From Hyphochytrium catenoides (Eukaryota; Sar; Hyphochytriomycetes; Hyphochytriales; Hyphochytriaceae): a stretch of 47,575 nucleotides of DNA. The DNA lies in NCBI GenBank assembly GCA_900088475.1, contig FLMG01000120.1, positions 2,593 through 50,167 on the forward strand, in the 5' to 3' direction. The translations under genes were made by a program, and so were the position numbers. Positions 23,682-34,385 of this stretch are shown piece after piece; the first letter of the stretch is position 1; every line of letters starts with the position of its first letter. The notes beneath the pieces were generated by a model. That model made no database searches, was not told the DNA's origin, and saw only the letters and a list, made by a program, of their open reading frames with translations.

Positions 23682-24686
23682 ATGGTCACCGCGGAGTCCC
23701 TGCATCTCCGTACTCCGCTGGTTATCAGCCCAACACTATCTCAAGAACTAGGCCGAGATGTCTTCCTGAAGCTTGAGAATCTCCAGCCTAGCGGCTCCTT
23801 CAAAATGAGAGGCATTGGCTTCATGTGTTCGCGGGCCAAGGCTCGAGGATGCACGACATTGGTTAGTAGCAGCGGAGGCAATGCAGGTGCCGCCGTTGCG
23901 GTAGCTGGGCAGCGGCTAGGGATGAAAGCGGTTGTTATCGTACCGCAAACGACCCCTGAGTTTATGCGGCAGAGATTAGTAACGTTAGGCGCTGAGGTTG
24001 TTGTCCATGGATCTGTTTGGGATGAAGCCGACCTTTTGGCCAAGGAGAAAGCGTCAAGTCCCTCTACCGCGTACATCCCACCCTTTGACCATGCGGATAT
24101 TTGGACTGGTCACGCTAGCATGATCACTGAGCTGCAGGAGGATCTACAAGCGCGTCTAGGTGCCGAGGAGACTGCGGTTCCAGCAGCAGTCATTGTGGCA
24201 GTCGGGGGCGGTGGATTGCTATGCGGAGTTTGTGAAGGGATGGAGGAGGTTGGTTGGCAGACAGTCCCAGTAATTGCGGCCGAAACGGAGGGAGCAGCAA
24301 GCTTCGCAGCTGCTTTGAACGCTGGCACCTTAGTCACAATCCCAGGCATCAACTCCATTTCTAAGTCTTTAGGTGCCACGCGTGTAGCGGCAAAGTGTCT
24401 GGACTATGTGAATCGCCGCCCCATCTTCTCACAGACGGTGACGGACCAAGAGGCCATGGAAGCTTGTTATCACTTTGCAGTCGAACATCGAATGCTTGTG
24501 GAGCCTGCTTGTGGTACAGCGGTTGCGGTGGTTCGATCGAAAGCAAAGGCCCTGCAAAAACACCTCTCGGGTCCAGGGCCTGTTGTAGTGGTGATTTGCG
24601 GTGGGAATATGATGAGTCCAGCGCTTTTGGCTTCGTTGATGAGCTCCACAGGAGCAAATGGTGTTGACGTGGTAGCGTCTTCATAG
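23682..24686 (+). CDS. L-serine dehydratase / threonine deaminase, PLP fold type II
   Basis: It deaminates L-serine to pyruvate and ammonia (and L-threonine to 2-oxobutyrate) with pyridoxal phosphate. The intronless frame gives 334 residues, the length of animal SDS (about 328). PLP lysine is K41 in PSGSFKMRG, the same position as in mammalian SDS. Other family blocks are SSSGGNAGAAVA (63-74, substrate loop), FDHADIWTGHAS (135-146), the phosphate-binding glycine loop VGGGGLLCG (174-182), and VICGGN (304-309). No ACT domain follows, so it is the catabolic SDS/SDSL type, not biosynthetic IlvA. No presequence is evident, so it is probably cytosolic. Serine racemase is a less likely alternative, since the IWxGHAS block favours SDS. 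Confidence 0.92.
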   Translation: MVTAESLHLRTPLVISPTLSQELGRDVFLKLENLQPSGSFKMRGIGFMCSRAKARGCTTLVSSSGGNAGAAVAVAGQRLGMKAVVIVPQTTPEFMRQRLVTLGAEVVVHGSVWDEADLLAKEKASSPSTAYIPPFDHADIWTGHASMITELQEDLQARLGAEETAVPAAVIVAVGGGGLLCGVCEGMEEVGWQTVPVIAAETEGAASFAAALNAGTLVTIPGINSISKSLGATRVAAKCLDYVNRRPIFSQTVTDQEAMEACYHFAVEHRMLVEPACGTAVAVVRSKAKALQKHLSGPGPVVVVICGGNMMSPALLASLMSSTGANGVDVVASS

Positions 24687-25041
24687 GCTGGGTGCTGGCA
24701 ACTGTGCAGTCCCTGATTATAAGTGTCGGGCCGGCCTTTAGTGCGTCCTCGGGGTGGTCTTATAGAGGCAGTAACAGCGATTGAGCCTCGAGATAGACTC
24801 GTACCATTACCAGTTATGGAGCATATTTATGGTCACTCCTATAGCGGAAGTGTCACTAGTATTAAACTTACATCTTAGAAGCGCCTGCCCCTCCCGTGGA
24901 GCGCTCAACCATCTGGGCTTAGTAGTTCAAGGCATTTCCTACGCCACTTGAGGAGAAATGTTGCCATCCCTAGTCTTACTAGTCCTAGTGTCTCCTACCC
25001 CAGTTGGTTTCAAACTGTTGTCCTTCAGATATAGGTAGGCA
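24687..25041. other. Intergenic, mostly 3' flanks
   Basis: Tail-to-tail interval after the serine dehydratase. No gene is recognised, except that the minus-strand gene at 25042-25377 could splice into this stretch (its second exon would end near 24939). Confidence 0.4.
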
Positions 25042-25377
25042 TCATACGTGGCTATCGTAAGCTTGGTGGATTGTCTGTTTACCTCCCCATACCGGCGATC
25101 GTGCATGAGGAACCACTTTGGTTAGGCGAAAGCGCCGCTTCTGGATATCGAACTCTCCCGCAAAGTCCCGGGAGTTCTTCCGCGTCCGGCTCCAGCTTGC
25201 CGCCAATGGCGCCGCTGGAGGAGGAAGAGCTGCCCTGAGGTTCCGCTCACCCAGCCCGCGGGCCGGCCGAAGAGTGAAGAGTAACACCAGCACCACCACA
25301 ATAACGGTAGTAGAGGCGCTAACGGATAGTGCTGTGGTTCTGACCCTCGTGAGGAATCTGTACCGGGGTAAGCCCAT
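25042..25377 (-). CDS. Small single-pass membrane protein, unknown function
   Basis: ATG 25377 opens a frame of 111 residues. A basic N-terminus (MGLPRYRFLTRVRTT) is followed by a strongly hydrophobic stretch (about 18-36: TTVIVVVLVLLF) and an Arg/Pro/Ala-rich segment, so a signal anchor or cleaved organelle presequence is likely. A donor (GTAAAC, near 25081) and an acceptor only about 31 nt later would replace the last residues by a tail beginning ATYDAYLYLKDN and ending near 24939. Both ends are possible. No family is recognised. A plus-strand frame overlaps but lacks any feature. The gene is head-to-head with the SCLT1-like gene. Confidence 0.45.
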   Translation of the reverse strand: MGLPRYRFLTRVRTTALSVSASTTVIVVVLVLLFTLRPARGLGERNLRAALPPPAAPLAASWSRTRKNSRDFAGEFDIQKRRFRLTKVVPHARSPVWGGKQTIHQAYDSHV

Positions 25378-25719
25378 TGTTTACATCCACTGTCCCCTGT
25401 AGGCAAGCTGTGAGCATTGAGGACAGCCAAACGCCATGACAGGCAGCGACACAGCGGCAGACACAGCGGCAGACACAGCGGCAGCAGCGGCGGCCGAGGA
25501 AGGAAAGCGATAGGGAAAGAAAGCGTCAAACCTTGGTCAGGAGGCGAGCCGGCTCCCGCTCTGTCAGCTATAGAGACAGTATTTGGCTTGGGAAGGACCT
25601 TCAAGAATGGCACGCCGCGAGGAGGAGCAGCCGTAACCAGCGTCTCTGGGAAAGAGGGAAAAGCTCTGCAGCGTCTCTCCGTTCAACTTTGTCTTCTTAG
25701 GCTTCGGACATTTATAAGG
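25378..25719. promoter_or_regulatory. Head-to-head promoter interval with a 10-bp repeat
   Basis: These 342 bp separate the starts of the small membrane protein and the SCLT1-like gene. A short tandem motif (GACACAGCGGCA, about four copies with changes, 25446-25490) is present. A plus-strand frame continues upstream of 25720 in phase, but is Arg/Gly/Ser-rich and probably untranslated. Confidence 0.45.
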
Positions 25720-28700
25720 ATGATCAGTGAGGCTGAAGTCTCTAGTCAACTGCCCATGGACGCTTTTGAGGCAAAGAAGGCCTCCTATGAGCCACCGCAT
25801 GACGGGCTGTTAGGAAGTCATGAAGCCGAATACTTACGCCAAATTGGTTCCCTACAAGCCGAGAATGAGTTTTTGAAAGGTAGCCAACATAAGGAAGAAG
25901 ATTATGCACCTCCTTCTCCTCCTAAATCTCTCTTCTCTAGAATATGCACAAAGGCTTCAGGGGGAGCTTCGGCGGTCCCAGCTGCAGGGTCAGTCCAGGA
26001 AGCAGGCTGGGGTGTCCGGACCAGAAGCTGATTCCAAAAGTCCAAGTTTAGGCCTCACGAAAGACCCCGTCACGGATGTTGATCAGGCTGATGGCGCTGT
26101 CAGACCATGGTTCCAGAGCGCAGATTTTATGAATCCTCTTCTCTTCGCCTATGATGCCCGGATCTCAGAGCTGGTAACACGAAGTTGCAATGGTCTTCGC
26201 TCTTTGATGCTCAACCCCTGACTGCCATGCTTTTCTTATAGGAGGATGCTTGTCTGAAAGCACAAATTGATACCAAGTCCCAGGCCGTCAGAGTGGAGCA
26301 GCTTATCAAGCAGAACGAGCAGCTTAGGCGGTAGGTGCATGACTCTATGGACGGAGAGATGCACCTCTGACATTTTCATTAGAGAGTTAAAGGAAAGCCT
26401 TGAAAAGAGCGTCAAGGCGGATGGGGCTGGAGCGCTAACTTCAAAGCTCGAAGCTGACCCTCAGCTTGGCAACCTGGAGGTCTCAGATCTGAATGAGCGA
26501 CTGAATGTTCTGTTAATGGTAGGAAAGTAGCGCTAGACGTAAGGCAACTAGCACGTCTCAGAGGCACTAACTCTTGGATTAGGAGAATAACCTGTTGTTG
26601 GAGCAAATTGCAGCCCATGAGACGGAGGAGGAGAACATGCGGAAGGAGCTGGAGGAGCGAGAGGGACAGCTAATCAGAATGGCTCAGAACGTTGATCAGG
26701 TAACGTGGGCAGTACACGCTCAAGCACAAATAAGAACAGCACTAAGGATGTGATTCACAGGCTGCAATGAGCCTCCAGCAGATGCGGACGACTCATGAGG
26801 CTGCGCTTAGAGACAAGCAACAATGCGAACAGAAGCTGCAGGAGCTTTGCTTGACTCAGGCGTCTCTTGAGGTCGAGCGTGACCGCCTGAGGGAGTCAGT
26901 GGAGGCGGAGAAGAAGAAGGCTCAGACTCTGAAGGTTCGCTAATTCAGACTGTGCCTAATCGTGACAGACACCTTCTTATGCCCTTGGCTCTTTCCTGCA
27001 GATTGAGCTAGAGGATTTGGAGGAGAACACCAAGCAGCTGCGCCAACAACAAGAGAGTGAGATGGCGGTGGCGCTGGAGCATCAAAGGGTTCTCTCCCGG
27101 AAACTGTGTGAGCAAAAGTCTCAGTTGCTTCTAAGGGACAAGGAAGTCCAAGATCTCAAGGTACATCCCATCGCCGCATGTTTGGGAAGGGATCAGACGC
27201 TGACAAGGAGGGTATCGTTGTGCTTTAGGGCTATGTACAGCAGCTCTCAAGTCAGTCTTCAGAAGCTAAGCGCGACTGTCAAAACATGCTGAAAATGCTA
27301 TCTGAGCTGCAGTGTCAAGTAGAAGAGAAGACTGCCGCCGAACAGCGACAGATGAAGGTAATCTAAGCTAGACTTGGCCGCTCTCAATCGTGCGATATTC
27401 AAACTTGCTTTCCAGAGTATCCGAACGTTAGAAGAGAAGCTGCAGGAGTGCAGGCTTGAGAGAGATCAGGTAGATTCAGCTCTTTTTCTGGTATCTTGAA
27501 CGCTATCGAGTCTAAGCACTCTACTAGCTTCGAAGCGCGGAGAATCACCTCAGAGCCTCAATTTCAGGGCTTGTCGCGGAGAGAGAGAAGGAAATAGCCG
27601 AAGTTGGAGAAAGAGCGCGCCTAGCTTGTGAAGAGTCCATCAAAAGGTAAAGCACGATGGATCTCCAAAGTCTTTAGGCAAAGAACCAAGTTTTACTTTT
27701 CCCTTCTTATCTTTCGCAGCCTGTCACAAGTCATCGCGCAGCGAGATGAAGAGGTGCAAACGCTGACTTTACAGCTTTCCAAGGTCAAGACAGAACTGGT
27801 AAGCCAGAAGAACACTTATCATTTGTACAATGTCGGAAAAGCTAAGCGATAATTGACATGCTAGGAGAAGGCAACGAGGCAGATGAAGGCGCTAGAGGGC
27901 GAGCAAAAGCTGGCGTACGAGACGCTTCAAAAGGAAAGGGAGCACGCTAAGGTTCATTTCCTGGAGTTATCCCAGCGCATCGCCTCCGCAGAAGAAGAGC
28001 GAGACGCGGTAGGGTGTCACAACTTCATCATCTGTCATTTGTCTTCTTCTTCTAAGGTAGGGGCTCCCCAGGCTCAAGCTGAGGAGAAGCGAACCGCGGT
28101 AGAGTTTGCAGAGAAAGAGGCGGAAGTAGAGAGGATAAGAGCGGAGATGGCAAACAACCAGCGAAAAATGCAGGTAGGACAGACCGACACACCATTGAGA
28201 CCAAAGGTGTATACCAGGACTGACCGAAGTCCTGGGCTGCTATCAGACGGAGCTTTTGGGTCGCGAGACTGAAGTGGAGCTCAGAAGGACAGAGATTCGA
28301 CAGCTGCAGGCCGAAAAGGTTAGATAAGATTGAAAGGCGAACAGTGCATAAAGGTGTTCATCTTGTTGAGCTGCGCTAGGAACATCGGGAAAGGGAGCTT
28401 GAGGAGTTGAAGCTGCAGCTCCAACAGGGCAGGGACCAGTCACAGGCATCCTTGGCTTCTCTGCAGCTGGAGTCCAAATCAAAGATAAGCGATTTGACAC
28501 AGCGACTCTCAGCAGCTGAACATAGCTTAGAAGCGGTAAGCCTTAACACATCGCCCGAAGGCTTCATAATACGTCCTCTCCCTCCTGACAGGACGACGTG
28601 TAGGCCCAGGACCGAGCTCTCCATCTGCAAAGCCTAAATAAGAAAACGATTGAAAGCTTGAAGGCCGACATGGAGCAAGTGGTGCAGGAGCTGCAGCAAT

Positions 28701-29481
28701 CACTCGCCAACATGAGGGAGGAATGCAGTCGACTTAATCATCGAAACCAGGAGCTTTTGTCCCGTATCAGCTCTCTGACAGAGGAGTTAAGTTTTCACGA
28801 GCGAGAGCTTGCCGATGCAGAGGCAACCATTCAGGAGCAAGGGCAACAGCTAGCAAACCAAGAGGCCCGTGCGGTGCGTAGCCATCTCTCTCTCTCTCTC
28901 CAGATCTCCTCTTTCTTATGAACCTCTTTGTGGCTCCTCTCTTTGTCTTTCTCCCCCATTAGGTGGACCTCTCGACACAGCTAGGCGTTGCTTTCCATCG
29001 GCAACAGGAACTAGTGAGCAAAGAGCAGAGTGTTCAGGCTGCGCTGGACACTGAGAAGCTTAACCGAACTAGGGTGGAGAAAGAGCTAGAGGTGGGGCAA
29101 TAGTTAGAGATTGTACAGAGACATTGATTAACGGAAGATATATCCATACACGCAGACCACTAGGACAGCGCTTGAGGAGACCCGCCGGAGTCTGATAGCC
29201 GCGCGAGCGCCATCTCACGTTGGGCTTGGAGGTAAGGAGGAAGTGGAGAGAGCCTTCATGAAGGATTGAGCAAGAATCGAAGGCCATCTGAGCTGATTTC
29301 TTGGTCATCGAATGCAGGCGTCCCTGGAAGGTTAAACAGCTTCAATGACTTTTCAATAAGACAGCCCGAGCCGAGTCTTACACTCCTCACATCGGCGGGG
29401 CCCGACGGACATCAGAGCTTCTCAATGCCCAGCTCTCTCCCACCACTCCTTCCTCTAAGTACGGTCCCCACAGCAGTGTGA
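25720..29481 (+). CDS. SCLT1-like coiled-coil protein (centriolar distal appendage)
   Basis: SCLT1 works with CEP83, CEP89, FBF1 and CEP164 in the distal appendages that dock the centriole to the membrane. Exons: 25720-25879, 25941-26173, 26242-26330, 26383-26518, 26583-26699, 26761-26934, 27002-27160, 27229-27357, 27416-27469, 27528-27646, 27720-27798, 27865-28008, 28072-28173, 28247-28318, 28380-28535, 28610-28873, 28963-29091, 29156-29231, 29318-29481; the sum gives 851 residues (animal SCLT1 about 690). Identification rests on the N-terminal block: a short helix (EAEYLRQIGSLQAENEFLK), then NPLLFAYDARISEL, IKQNEQLRRELKESLEK and LNERLNVLLMENNLLLEQI, in the order seen in SCLT1 (PLVTEYDKHLGEL, then ENERLHSELKDAVEK). 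The rest is continuous coiled coil, and the last 55 residues are Pro/Ser-rich. Because coiled coils align loosely, another appendage protein cannot be fully excluded. Confidence 0.72.
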
Positions 29482-29596
29482 GGTCTATATAGAAGCATCG
29501 TGAATAATAGATCATTGGGTTCCATGAGTGTAAAACCTTTGTCTCGGGTCCCTTCAGTTCGCCTTCGCCTTCTGCGCTGGCTCCTTCATACGGCGC

Positions 29597-30919
29597 TCAG
29601 CGCGCTGAGTCCGTCCTAAGTTTTGTTATGAGTCCTCTTGCGATCATCTCATTAAGGAGGTCCTCGCCGCTGTCTTGCGTGCTGCCCGCCTCTCCTGCAC
29701 TGAATGCTGCTTGTGCTTCTTCCATGCTGACGATGACCGGTGCGTTCTCATAGTCTCCTCGCCCCAATAGAGCCGCGGTAAAACCAGTCACCTCAAGGTC
29801 AAAGCGGTCCTTTAGGAATCTAGAGAAGCTTGCCGCAGTTTTCTTTAATCGGGGATTGAGAGTCTGGCTAGCTTCAGCGTTTGAGGAATCCAAGATCTCA
29901 TAAAGAGATGAAAAGCACTGACGAAGAAAGTTTTCTTGCGAGAGTTCGTCTCGGAAAAAATCATCAGTGACTTGCTTGAGTTGCGCCTGCACCACCTGGA
30001 AGAAGCCCAAATAGAGTTGTGGATGCCGCAGCACTGCCTCATCACTGTTGCATAGCACATGTATCATTACTTTCCACTGCTGCAGAGACGGCAGAGAAGA
30101 AAGCAGCAAGAAGGTCACGAAAGCCAGCTGGAGCTCTCCCAGGAGCTCTCCATAGCTCCCTTTATACACTTCTGTCAATAGGTGCTCCAGCTTATCGCTC
30201 ATGTCTCGATGCAGAGCCGTAATATCTGCCGCAGAAAGCGGGCGAACGCCACAACTTTCCTGTGCCTTTAATGCCCAGGAAGTAAACTGAACCGTGCGTG
30301 GTAGATTGGAAAAGAAAGGAACAACATTTTGTGGGCTCTCTGTCACTCCCTGCTGCCTCGTGGGTCGTACTCCACCGCCAGTGCTCACCTCTTCACTATC
30401 CCCAGGAAGTAGCTTCATCCCAAGCTCTACGCCACAGCGCTGGAGGACTGTGAGGGAGACGCAGCTGGACAGCTCCCGCCAGGCAAACAAATCCTCAAGT
30501 GGATACGGGCCCAGTCTGCTGTCAAACTGATAGCCTCTCACAGCCGCTGCCAGTCGTTCATAGTCGACAGGCATCATGCCACCCGCCAAGTAACCAGGAC
30601 GGCCATCCGGCAAGGGACTGCTGCTGTGAGGTTTGAAATCTTCTTCTTGTGGATCCCAGCGCCGCACAAGCACTTCGCCGGCGTTAAGCTTCAAAAAGAA
30701 GCCCTGACGCAGCGAGTGTTCTCCGGTGCTATAGAAGACGAAGTGTAATCCCGGCGGGACCATCTTAACGCCCTGAAAAAGCGGCCCAGTGCGGAAAGCT
30801 CGATAATCTACCCCGAACTCTATGTTCTGAGGCACATCCAGGCAGAGGATGTACGCACCGGCGTTCACGAGATTCTTCGCTTCATCAGGTGTCACATTGA
30901 GCTGCTCCGGCAGTGACAT
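29597..30919 (-). CDS. AAR2: AAR2 splicing factor (U5 snRNP assembly)
   Basis: AAR2 binds PRP8 in the cytoplasm and holds U5 snRNP in a precursor form until BRR2 replaces it. The intronless frame encodes 440 residues from ATG 30919. The N-terminal domain shows LCLDVPQNIEFGVDY (25-39), GPLFQGVKMVPPGLHFVFYS (45-64) and FFLKLNAGEVLVRRWD. The C-terminal helical domain shows YGELLGELQLAFVTFLLL, LQQWKVMIHVLCNSDEAVLR and DDFFRDELSQENFLRQCF, all family signatures. It is somewhat longer than human AAR2 (384), mainly through a linker around 180-200 and a C-terminal tail beyond DYENAPVIVS. It converges on the SCLT1-like gene with 115 bp between stop codons. Confidence 0.93.
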   Translation of the reverse strand: MSLPEQLNVTPDEAKNLVNAGAYILCLDVPQNIEFGVDYRAFRTGPLFQGVKMVPPGLHFVFYSTGEHSLRQGFFLKLNAGEVLVRRWDPQEEDFKPHSSSPLPDGRPGYLAGGMMPVDYERLAAAVRGYQFDSRLGPYPLEDLFAWRELSSCVSLTVLQRCGVELGMKLLPGDSEEVSTGGGVRPTRQQGVTESPQNVVPFFSNLPRTVQFTSWALKAQESCGVRPLSAADITALHRDMSDKLEHLLTEVYKGSYGELLGELQLAFVTFLLLSSLPSLQQWKVMIHVLCNSDEAVLRHPQLYLGFFQVVQAQLKQVTDDFFRDELSQENFLRQCFSSLYEILDSSNAEASQTLNPRLKKTAASFSRFLKDRFDLEVTGFTAALLGRGDYENAPVIVSMEEAQAAFSAGEAGSTQDSGEDLLNEMIARGLITKLRTDSAR

Positions 30920-33251
30920 TATTTTGACTGGGCTCTTGGGCTCACTTAAGAGCCGTCTATGGACGCTGCGTAGCTGTCAGCAAGAGGGAAAAGAAAAGCT
31001 ACCTCGTCCACATGAAGAAAATCGCTAGACCTTTCTTATGTCTAGGCTGAGCGAAGGGTCTGGATACCAGCTCCGAGCGCCAACAACCTCTGCATTGCTC
31101 CTCATTAGCTGCCCTAACCTAGAGGGCGAGGCTGACAAACTTCCGGCGGGCTGTCAAGATGACTGGACCTCCAGACTCCAGACAGACTCCAGACAGAACC
31201 TCAGGCATTCTGAAGCTCGAAGCCTACTGGAAGTCTTGGAAATCTTTCTTCGGAGGCTTCAAGGCTTCAGAAGCTTCGTCCGGCGCTGTGCGCTGTGGAG
31301 GGAGAAGAAACACCAGGATCTGACAGCATCAGAATCTCCGTTGTAGTTGTATTTGTAGTTCCTACCTTATAAGGCAGGCTCGTGCTATTATCAGCAACGG
31401 CGCTCGCCGTAGCTATGCCCGTTAGCGGTCTTTAAAGCGTCGCAGCTTCCAATGTGCACAGATGATGATGGAGCTCAATGGTGAGGAAGTTCCTATATAA
31501 CTATGGCTAATGAACAACTGCAAGACAGACAACAGACTCTTTCTCCTTCTTCCCCTAATGATCCTGCCATCACTGGCATCATGACGCCGTCCCATGCGTA
31601 GTTCCATATAGTTAGTAAGAGCGCAAGGAGGGGCCACAGCGACGCATTAAAGGTTACGAGGGAACTGAGGAGAAAGAGAAGAAAAGCAGAGAGACTAGAG
31701 CGTCGTGAAGAGGCTGTGCTTGTCCAGCAGCAGTAGACGAATCAGTCCGTCTTGTCATCTTTCTTCGACCATTACCCTGATAGATAGATGATACAGCGTA
31801 CGACGGGCAATCCTTGTCGACCAAAGCCTGGATGATGTCCATCATCATCACGACTCAAGCGCCACACATGTCCTCTGAGAGACGGCTGGTACAACGCCAC
31901 TACCTTTTACTGCTGCTGCTTCTTTCATTTCTGCCTCTAATAAACCTTTGCAATCAAGCTGCTGATAGGACGCAAGCCTTTTCCCACTAGCACTACGCCT
32001 GTCATCCTTCTTTTCTTTCAGTGCTCCAGCTCGCTCATCCTATGCAGAGAGCAGCAGCAGCAAGCACTGAGAGTTGTCTTCTTCGTCCGACTACACTTTT
32101 GTACTACTCTCCTGCACTCCTTCCTCAAGCATGCGCGCGGCTGCTGCCTGTCGCCACGCTTCCTCCGATCCTACTCCTTCTACTTCCATGAATGAGGGAT
32201 GCTGGATGCCCATGTAGTATCAGCACAACACCCTAACAAGCTAGACATGCCGTTATCCTGGCGTCACCTCTGCTGCTTCTTCCTTTCCCTTCATCCTCCA
32301 GGCCCTGGCGTTAGCAACAGCTGTGCCTGGACTTTCCACTCCTTCTAGCTCCTCTTCGTCTGTATGTAGCTTCTCCTTAGGCCTCCTGCTGCCTGTCGCT
32401 GCTGCTGATCATAATCTGACTGGAGGGTGGTCACACAACAGATGAGCGCCTCCTATCAACACTTGCAGTATTCCCTGACGTTAGCGGCTCTTCAGAACAC
32501 CTTTCAGATGGAAGGGCAGTAGTTGAAGTCGTGCCAGCAGGACCAGGACGACCTTGCCTCCGTTCTCCTCCTCCTCCTTCCTCCATCGTCTCTCTCTCTC
32601 TTCCTCCTCTAGCAGCTTGCGTTCTTGGGACTAGGCCGCCTCTCATGCACGCCAGCATTACACCGCCATCCTCTTCTTCATCTCTGTGAGCAGCTCATCT
32701 CCCTCATGGAGCATGGAGGCCGAGAGCTGAGGGGAAGGGAAGGAGGACCGGGGCAACGAAGGGGAAGCTGAGGGAGGAGGGATTGGACGAACGGGAGATG
32801 CGCAGCAGAGATTGACAGAAGAGAAAGTAGAGACATGATGGTTTCCACTCGGAACGCCAGAGCATGAGCGGCAGCAGTTCTATTGGAGAAAAAGAGAGCG
32901 ATTGATTACGTGCTGCTCAGCCCCGGCCCTTGCCTAGAGACAGATAGACGCCTGCAGAGTGACGCAAACTTCTCGGTCTTGTTCACGAAGTGTGCTAGCA
33001 CCTCACCCTCTACGAGCTCTAAGTGTCTCCTCGGTTTGGCGCTCTACTGAGGACATGGTGCTCTCTCTTTCTCTCTCCTTCCTTTCACTCTCTATCTGTC
33101 ACTTTCTCTCTCACACCACTCTATAAATCCCGCTATGATCGGTGCCGACAGGCCGCTGGGCCTGTGGGGCTGAACCTCACAGTATCCAGCACAAGCTTTC
33201 GTCTACCCAGTAGGGTAATCAGCCAAGTAATCATCCCTTACCCCAGGGACG
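30920..33251. other. Gene-poor 2.3 kb with pyrimidine-rich tracts
   Basis: The first few hundred bases should hold the AAR2 promoter. A 102-residue ATG frame (31038-31346) is unconvincing: it runs over a short tandem motif (CTCCAGACAG, 31168-31200). The rest shows CT-rich strings and short frames only. The last 150 bp before 33252, with CTTTCTCTC runs, is the likely promoter and leader of the EXORDIUM-like gene. Confidence 0.5.
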
Positions 33252-34301
33252 ATGATAAGGGTTGCGCCTCTCATAGAGCTCATTCTGACAGCGGCGCTTC
33301 TTCTGCTGCAGTGTCCTCAGGCCTTTGCCGCTTTCGTTTCTACACAGGCTAGAACGGTTGCCAAGTCTTTTCAAAAGCCTTACAGCGCCATAGGGGAGAC
33401 GACTGTTATCCGGACGGCAACCTCTACTAACTTCATTGCAAACACTCTTAAAGGCGTAGCGACAGCTACTAGCCTTCCTATCGAGTTTCAAGGCGGCGAT
33501 CTACGGCCCGGAGTTACTCAGGTAGTGCTCATCTGGTACGGCGCCTATACTCCAGCTTCCGCAGCGGTGCCAATAGTGGAGAAATTTGTGCAGGACATAT
33601 CTGGCTCGTCCTGGTGGACGATTGTCTCCACCTACATGGACGCCCAGCAGAACCCTCTCTCGATTACCTATACATTCCTTGCCTCTGTCTTTGACCGGTA
33701 CTCGCAGGGCACGGCCCTAGACAGTGATGCTAAGGTTCAAGCAGTGGTGGTGTCAACGATGCAAGCCTTAGGAAGGATTCCGGACCGACAGACATTATAC
33801 GTGGTGATCACCTCTCCCGATGTCCGGGAACAGCAGCTTTGCATGCCAGTCACGGGCTATTGCGGCTATCACACAGTCTTTGCGATTGGCCAGGTCAATC
33901 TGACCTACTCTCTTTTAGGTGATCCGACAGGGTGTGACGTCTGCTTTCCCCCGCAGCTGCAGCTGGAGCGAGGGCGAAAACCACCTCCCACGGCTACAGG
34001 CGTGCGTGCCGCCGATGGCATAATATTCACACTGGCTCACGAACTTATAGAGAACGCACTGGACCCTGTCCCGTTTTCAGCCTGGGTAGACGCGAAGGAG
34101 CAGGAAGCTGCTGATAAGTGTGCAGGAGTGTACGGGCGGGTTTCTAAGCCAGATGACGGAGCACCGTTTAACACTGAGGTCGGAGGACAGAAGCTGCTGC
34201 TGCAGGCTGTCTGGAGAGCAGATACTCAGAGCTGCGCCCTCTCCGCCGCTGCTCAAACGGCTCAGGAAGAAACCAACCTCGAAGCCACACTAGGGCCCTA
34301 A
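33252..34301 (+). CDS. Secreted EXORDIUM-like (phosphate-induced protein 1, PHI_1) protein
   Basis: The intronless frame encodes 349 residues. Residues 1-27 are a clear signal peptide (hydrophobic LIELILTAALLLLQ, cleavage near AFA). The body carries PHI_1 family blocks: VVLIWYGAY (91-99), SSWWTIVSTY (119-128), QTLYVVITSPDV (180-191), CGYH (204-207), GCDVC (228-232), LAHELIENALDP (261-272), W278 and EAADKCAGVYG (285-295). Plant EXORDIUM proteins are cell-wall proteins linked to carbon status and growth; biochemical activity is not established. The conserved HExxE-like segment (H263, E264, E267) is reminiscent of zincin proteases, but activity is only a hypothesis. One N-glycosylation sequon is at N216. 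It converges on the aquaporin gene with 84 bp between stop codons. Confidence 0.83.
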   Translation: MIRVAPLIELILTAALLLLQCPQAFAAFVSTQARTVAKSFQKPYSAIGETTVIRTATSTNFIANTLKGVATATSLPIEFQGGDLRPGVTQVVLIWYGAYTPASAAVPIVEKFVQDISGSSWWTIVSTYMDAQQNPLSITYTFLASVFDRYSQGTALDSDAKVQAVVVSTMQALGRIPDRQTLYVVITSPDVREQQLCMPVTGYCGYHTVFAIGQVNLTYSLLGDPTGCDVCFPPQLQLERGRKPPPTATGVRAADGIIFTLAHELIENALDPVPFSAWVDAKEQEAADKCAGVYGRVSKPDDGAPFNTEVGGQKLLLQAVWRADTQSCALSAAAQTAQEETNLEATLGP

Positions 34302-34385
34302 CAGGTCATAGAGCCATTATTTACATTAATAAATTATAAGAGAACTTGTGACTATAGCATTACTTCTTAGGGCGTTGGCAGCTGA

